A program made the translations under genes and the position numbers. From Anastrepha obliqua (lineage: Eukaryota; Arthropoda; Insecta; Diptera; Tephritidae): a stretch of 64,000 bases of DNA. The stretch covers positions 130,323,784-130,387,783 of the forward strand of contig NC_072893.1 of the NCBI RefSeq assembly GCF_027943255.1, written 5' to 3'. Positions 60,875-64,000 of this stretch are shown piece after piece (the first letter of the stretch is position 1; the number at the start of each line of letters is the position of its first letter). Below the pieces are notes generated by a model. That model had not been told where the DNA came from. It made no database searches and was given only the letters and a program-made list of their open reading frames with translations.

Positions 60875-61856
60875 CCACCTTGTTCACAAAGTTCCGGAAC
60901 AACCGCCACGTGGCGCTCTAAGTCAGCTGATTTCAGTTTTCCTTTTCTTGCTTTGTTAGGTTTCCGAATCTTTTATTAACATTCCTACAAAAATTTTATT
61001 GCCATTGCTTCGCATCTGTCAAAGTCACGCCGTCTTTATTAAGCCTCCTCTGCAAGTGTTTTCGATTTTTTACGGTTCTAAAAATGGATTTGAATGTGCA
61101 ACAACGAGTTTATATTAAATTTTGCATTAAAAATTAATTCAATGGTGCGAAAACCTTAGAATGGTTCGGAAAGTATTTCGGTAATGATATTCTGATGAAA
61201 GCATTCGTTTACAAGTGACATGAACACTTCACAAGAGATCGTGAGTCCATCGAGAAAGACGAACGTGGGTATGAGTACGACGCGCAATCCAGACATCAGG
61301 CGAGTGAGCGAAAAGCTGCGAATGAACAAAGACCAAAACAACCACAGCACCACAGTCAAAAAACAAAGCGGTGCTCACGATTTCTATGGCTTACAATGGT
61401 ATTGTGCACCACGAGTTTTTTCCAGAAGGTCAGACAGTTAATACCGACCATTATTTGGGTGTTATAAGAAGTTTACACGAAGCAGTTCGCCAAGAAAAGA
61501 TTTGTGGGAAAAAACTCGTCGATTTTACACCAGTGCCAGCATTTTTCGTGAATTTTTCACCAAGTATGAAACGAATATCATCCAACAGCCATCGACTTCC
61601 TCTGATATGACTCCCTGCGATTTTTTTCTGTTTGACCGAATCAAGAAACAACTACGGGGAACGCGTTTTAACAGCCGAAAAAAAGTAGTGGAAAAATCGA
61701 AGACCAAAAATAGAATTCCAGAAATGTTTCGAGAACTGGATCAAACGCTAGCATAAGTGCGTTGCAATTGATGGGGAGGCGACAATATCACTTTTGAGGA
61801 ATAAACTTGTATTTTGAATTTTCTGAATATATTTGGGAACTTTTTGATCAAAGTGG
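60875..61856 (+). mobile_element. mariner element, shortened and decayed
   Basis: Imperfect inverted repeats (CCACCTTGTTCACAAAGTTC at 60875; the complement of CCACTTTGATCAAAAAGTTC ending at 61856) with TA on both sides. Inside: MDLNVQQRVYIKFCIKN at 61084, stop, TLEWFGKYFGN, then YNGIVHHEFFPEGQTVNTDH near 61390, IFREFFTKYETNIIQQPSTS then SDMTPCDFFLFDRIKKQLRG (third catalytic Asp) to 61756. The first catalytic Asp region is deleted, and there are many frameshifts. Confidence 0.85.
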
Positions 61857-63612
61857 TATTGTCAGTAAGAATGAGGCAGTAGTAGAAATTCAGTGTCAGA
61901 AGTCCTTGACATACTCGCCGTGCTGGAGCTAAAAATCTCCTTGGTGGCCTATTTTCTTTTAGCTTACGGCGGTGGCCCCTAAAGTGGGAGTCTTTTCATT
62001 ATCGTACAGCTGCCTGATGTGTGCACTGCATTTACCGCGGTGACGTTCAAAGTATAGAAGCCAGTGGGTCACAGGTTTTGTGATACAGAGAGTAATTTCT
62101 TTGAACTCAAAATCTTCATTCAGCTGAGGACCGGGGAAACTTTAAAATGTTATGAGAGTCACAAGATTTCGCAGTTTTCTTCCAGGATTGCTGTCATCTA
62201 GCGCGAGTCGGGGACCCCAAAGCAGCCTAACTGTTGGATTTTTTGGTGTCATTTTTCTATTCTAAGAGCTAGTACCAACTTCACAGCCGTGAAATGTTGC
62301 TAGCAACTTGCAATTTTCGCGAGGACGTTCCGCTTAAAAATGCCATATCTTCGAAGCATTCGAGGTCAGGTACTTCAATCGCCAATTGCTGGTATCATGT
62401 TCGGTGGTGTTTTCACGACGTGAACTGAGTACTTCTTTTCTATCAGATACATACAAAATTTCACGCATATTTCCCGGCAAAGTAGTTTCTATGGATTCTG
62501 ACAGTCATTTCACGTGAAACGCAAACTTGGTACTATGTTTTACGCCTATTTTTGGGAAAAGTACTTTGCGCTTTTTAATGCCTCAGTTAGTTAATGTTGC
62601 TATGCTGCGATACTATTTCCAAAACAAACTGCACATTTTTGGCTTCTCTGTAACCCCAAAAAACAATTAAAAGCTGCGGAAATTCGTAAGTTAATGCAAA
62701 ACAATTTGCGTTTCCTCTACAAGTACTTTCCTGCTCTTCTCTCCTCTCACACTTCTCCATCTCTTCCTGGTACAAATTGCAACTATGCGGTATTTCCTCA
62801 AGCCAAATTCCATTTTATTTCTTTATATTGCCAACAATCTTTCGTATTTCCATTGCGAGTGCTCATATCTCCTCTTATTTGCTCTAGCTTTTTCCCCTAT
62901 GCAAAATTACTATCCGGTGCTTATTTGACGCCGAGCAGTAGCGACAATCGCAAGCTATTAATTTACCAATTTTACGCGTGTGTATATGTGTGAATATGCA
63001 TGAGTATGAGTGGCATACATAGAAAAAAATACATGCGAGTGCGTTAGTAGTACTTACTTGCGATTTAAAAATAGCCACAAACGTGTGAGCTTAGCATAGA
63101 AATATCGCGCAATAAGTTAGCTTACAGTTCAAAGCATATCGCGGGCACACAAAATGAGCTTTTGCGGCATGTAAGAGGGGCGAGAACTAATAACTGTAAT
63201 CATTTTCTTCTTTATTTCTGAAAAAATAAGCCTTCAAGCGCAACAGAGCGCCTTCTTTTGAAATGGCAAACGCCTGTGCGTCAGTGTGAGTAAACAACGG
63301 CTATTGTGTTAAGCCTGGAGTAGTCTGCTGCTCATGGACTCAACCTATTAAGTGCTGTATAAGATTCATGAGACTTTATCAGTAGATGGCAAAACGAATT
63401 AACATCCTAATTGTTGCAAAAAATGTACATGAAACTTTGTAAGATGGATTGTGGAGAGATGAGCCCTGCAGCAAATTATGATTCAGTGTTATGCTCTCTG
63501 GGCCATATCATGCAAATGGATACAAATGAGTGGTAGGAGAAGAAGAAGAAGAGGACGATTATCTGGCACTTCATATACAAAGTCTTCCTCTCGATTAAAT
63601 TTATTAAATGCA
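61857..63612. other. No gene seen
   Basis: No host gene recognised. Near 63505-63560 a frame reading LGHIMQMDTN followed by an (AAG)-rich stretch faintly resembles the RTE C-terminus, but it is too short to call. Confidence 0.35.
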
Positions 63613-63745
63613 AAGCGGCCGTCGTAGACGAAGGCATTTGCACGTGACTACCATTGAGTGGGTGCCAGGTATGAAGTCCACCGTGAGTCCGAAAAGTCGA
63701 ATGCCAGGTTATATTTTAGCACCACCAAAATCCTTTTCATGAAAC
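63613..63745 (+). mobile_element. SINE head, diverged
   Basis: GCGGCCGTCGTAGACGAAGG followed by GCACGTGACTACCATT, and later CACCACCAAAATCC, align with the SINE's tRNA-like head and its junction with the body. The body itself is not recognisable beyond this. Confidence 0.6.
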
Positions 63746-63832
63746 ATGAGGTGGAACTTCATTGGAACGACTCAATTAACTTTTATAAAAAGTATCATTC
63801 TTCTATTTCTTGCTGCACCTGCTACCAATATA

Positions 63833-64000
63833 TCGGGTGTTTTTTTAGCTGCATGGTAACTTCGACATCGATAACTATAGCTTGACAGCTGAGAATGCCA
63901 AACTGTGTTTAGGTTTTTGTTCAATAAGGTATGATAAGTCGTCATGAATCAGTTAACGCCAGAGCAACGCTTCCAAATAGTGGAAACTTACTTTGAAAAC
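63833..64000 (+). mobile_element. Tc1/mariner-type element, 5' end, cut by window edge
   Basis: It starts after TA (63831-63832) with TCGGGTGTTTTTTTAGCTGC as a likely terminal repeat. An ATG at 63944 opens MNQLTPEQRFQIVETYFEN, the N-terminus of a transposase resembling the rosa-like elements at 18187 and 47691 (MERYTLEQRLQI, MGRYTLEQ). It runs off the window with the frame still open. Confidence 0.75.

Noticed and set aside
63505..63560. RTE LINE 3' remnant (LGHIMQMDTN then AAG-rich)
   Set aside because: The match is about ten residues and the shared CGCGCCAATTA end is missing.

Overview
The window looks like intronic DNA from a higher fly. A tephritid fruit fly is the best guess. It is AT-rich, has short exons with GTAAGT donors far apart in very large introns, and is full of dipteran mobile elements: mariner and rosa-like Tc1/mariner, Helitron, PIF/Harbinger, Jockey-type and RTE-type LINEs, and a tRNA-derived SINE with (TA)n tails. 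The species call is inference; I could not run a search.

One host gene can be supported. It lies on the minus strand and runs from about 34.0 kb down to 4.2 kb. Eleven exons, all with matching splice phases, encode in order an LDL-receptor class A module, a cysteine-bearing LRR N-cap, ten leucine-rich repeats and the cysteine-rich hinge that leads into the transmembrane domain of type C LGRs, the relaxin-receptor family (Lgr3 and Lgr4 in Drosophila; RXFP1/2 in vertebrates). The seven-transmembrane part must lie beyond the left edge. The signal peptide exon is either off the right side or is the weak candidate at 35115-35181. I favour Lgr3, but Lgr4 is not excluded.

Layout: 1-4.2 kb, intron with a duplicated segment, a mariner scrap, a foldback element and a SINE. 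4.2-4.7 kb, the last two exons seen. 5.9-8.0 kb, a Helitron with a Pif1-like helicase remnant. 10.8-11.5 kb, a degenerate C/T-rich tandem array. 11.9-13 kb, two LRR exons. 15.3-16.0 kb, a TTAA-flanked MITE. 16.5-18.7 kb, LINE and Tc1/mariner remnants. 18.9-20 kb, two LRR exons. 25.7-27 kb, a rosa-like transposon next to an LRR exon. 28.2-33.97 kb, the N-terminal LRR and LDLa exons with a Helitron and a Harbinger element between them. 34.3-34.7 kb, a second pyrimidine-biased tandem array.

From about 38 kb to the right edge I see no host exon, only mobile-element debris: an RTE LINE, at least six SINE copies, a Jockey LINE carrying a SINE-bearing insertion, an almost complete mariner inside a SINE tail, more LINE fragments, a strongly shrunken RTE copy and two further mariner-type elements. 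The SINE and the RTE LINE share an identical 11-base 3' end, which suggests the LINE mobilises the SINE. The SINE's TA tail has in turn served as a landing site for TA-targeting DNA transposons.
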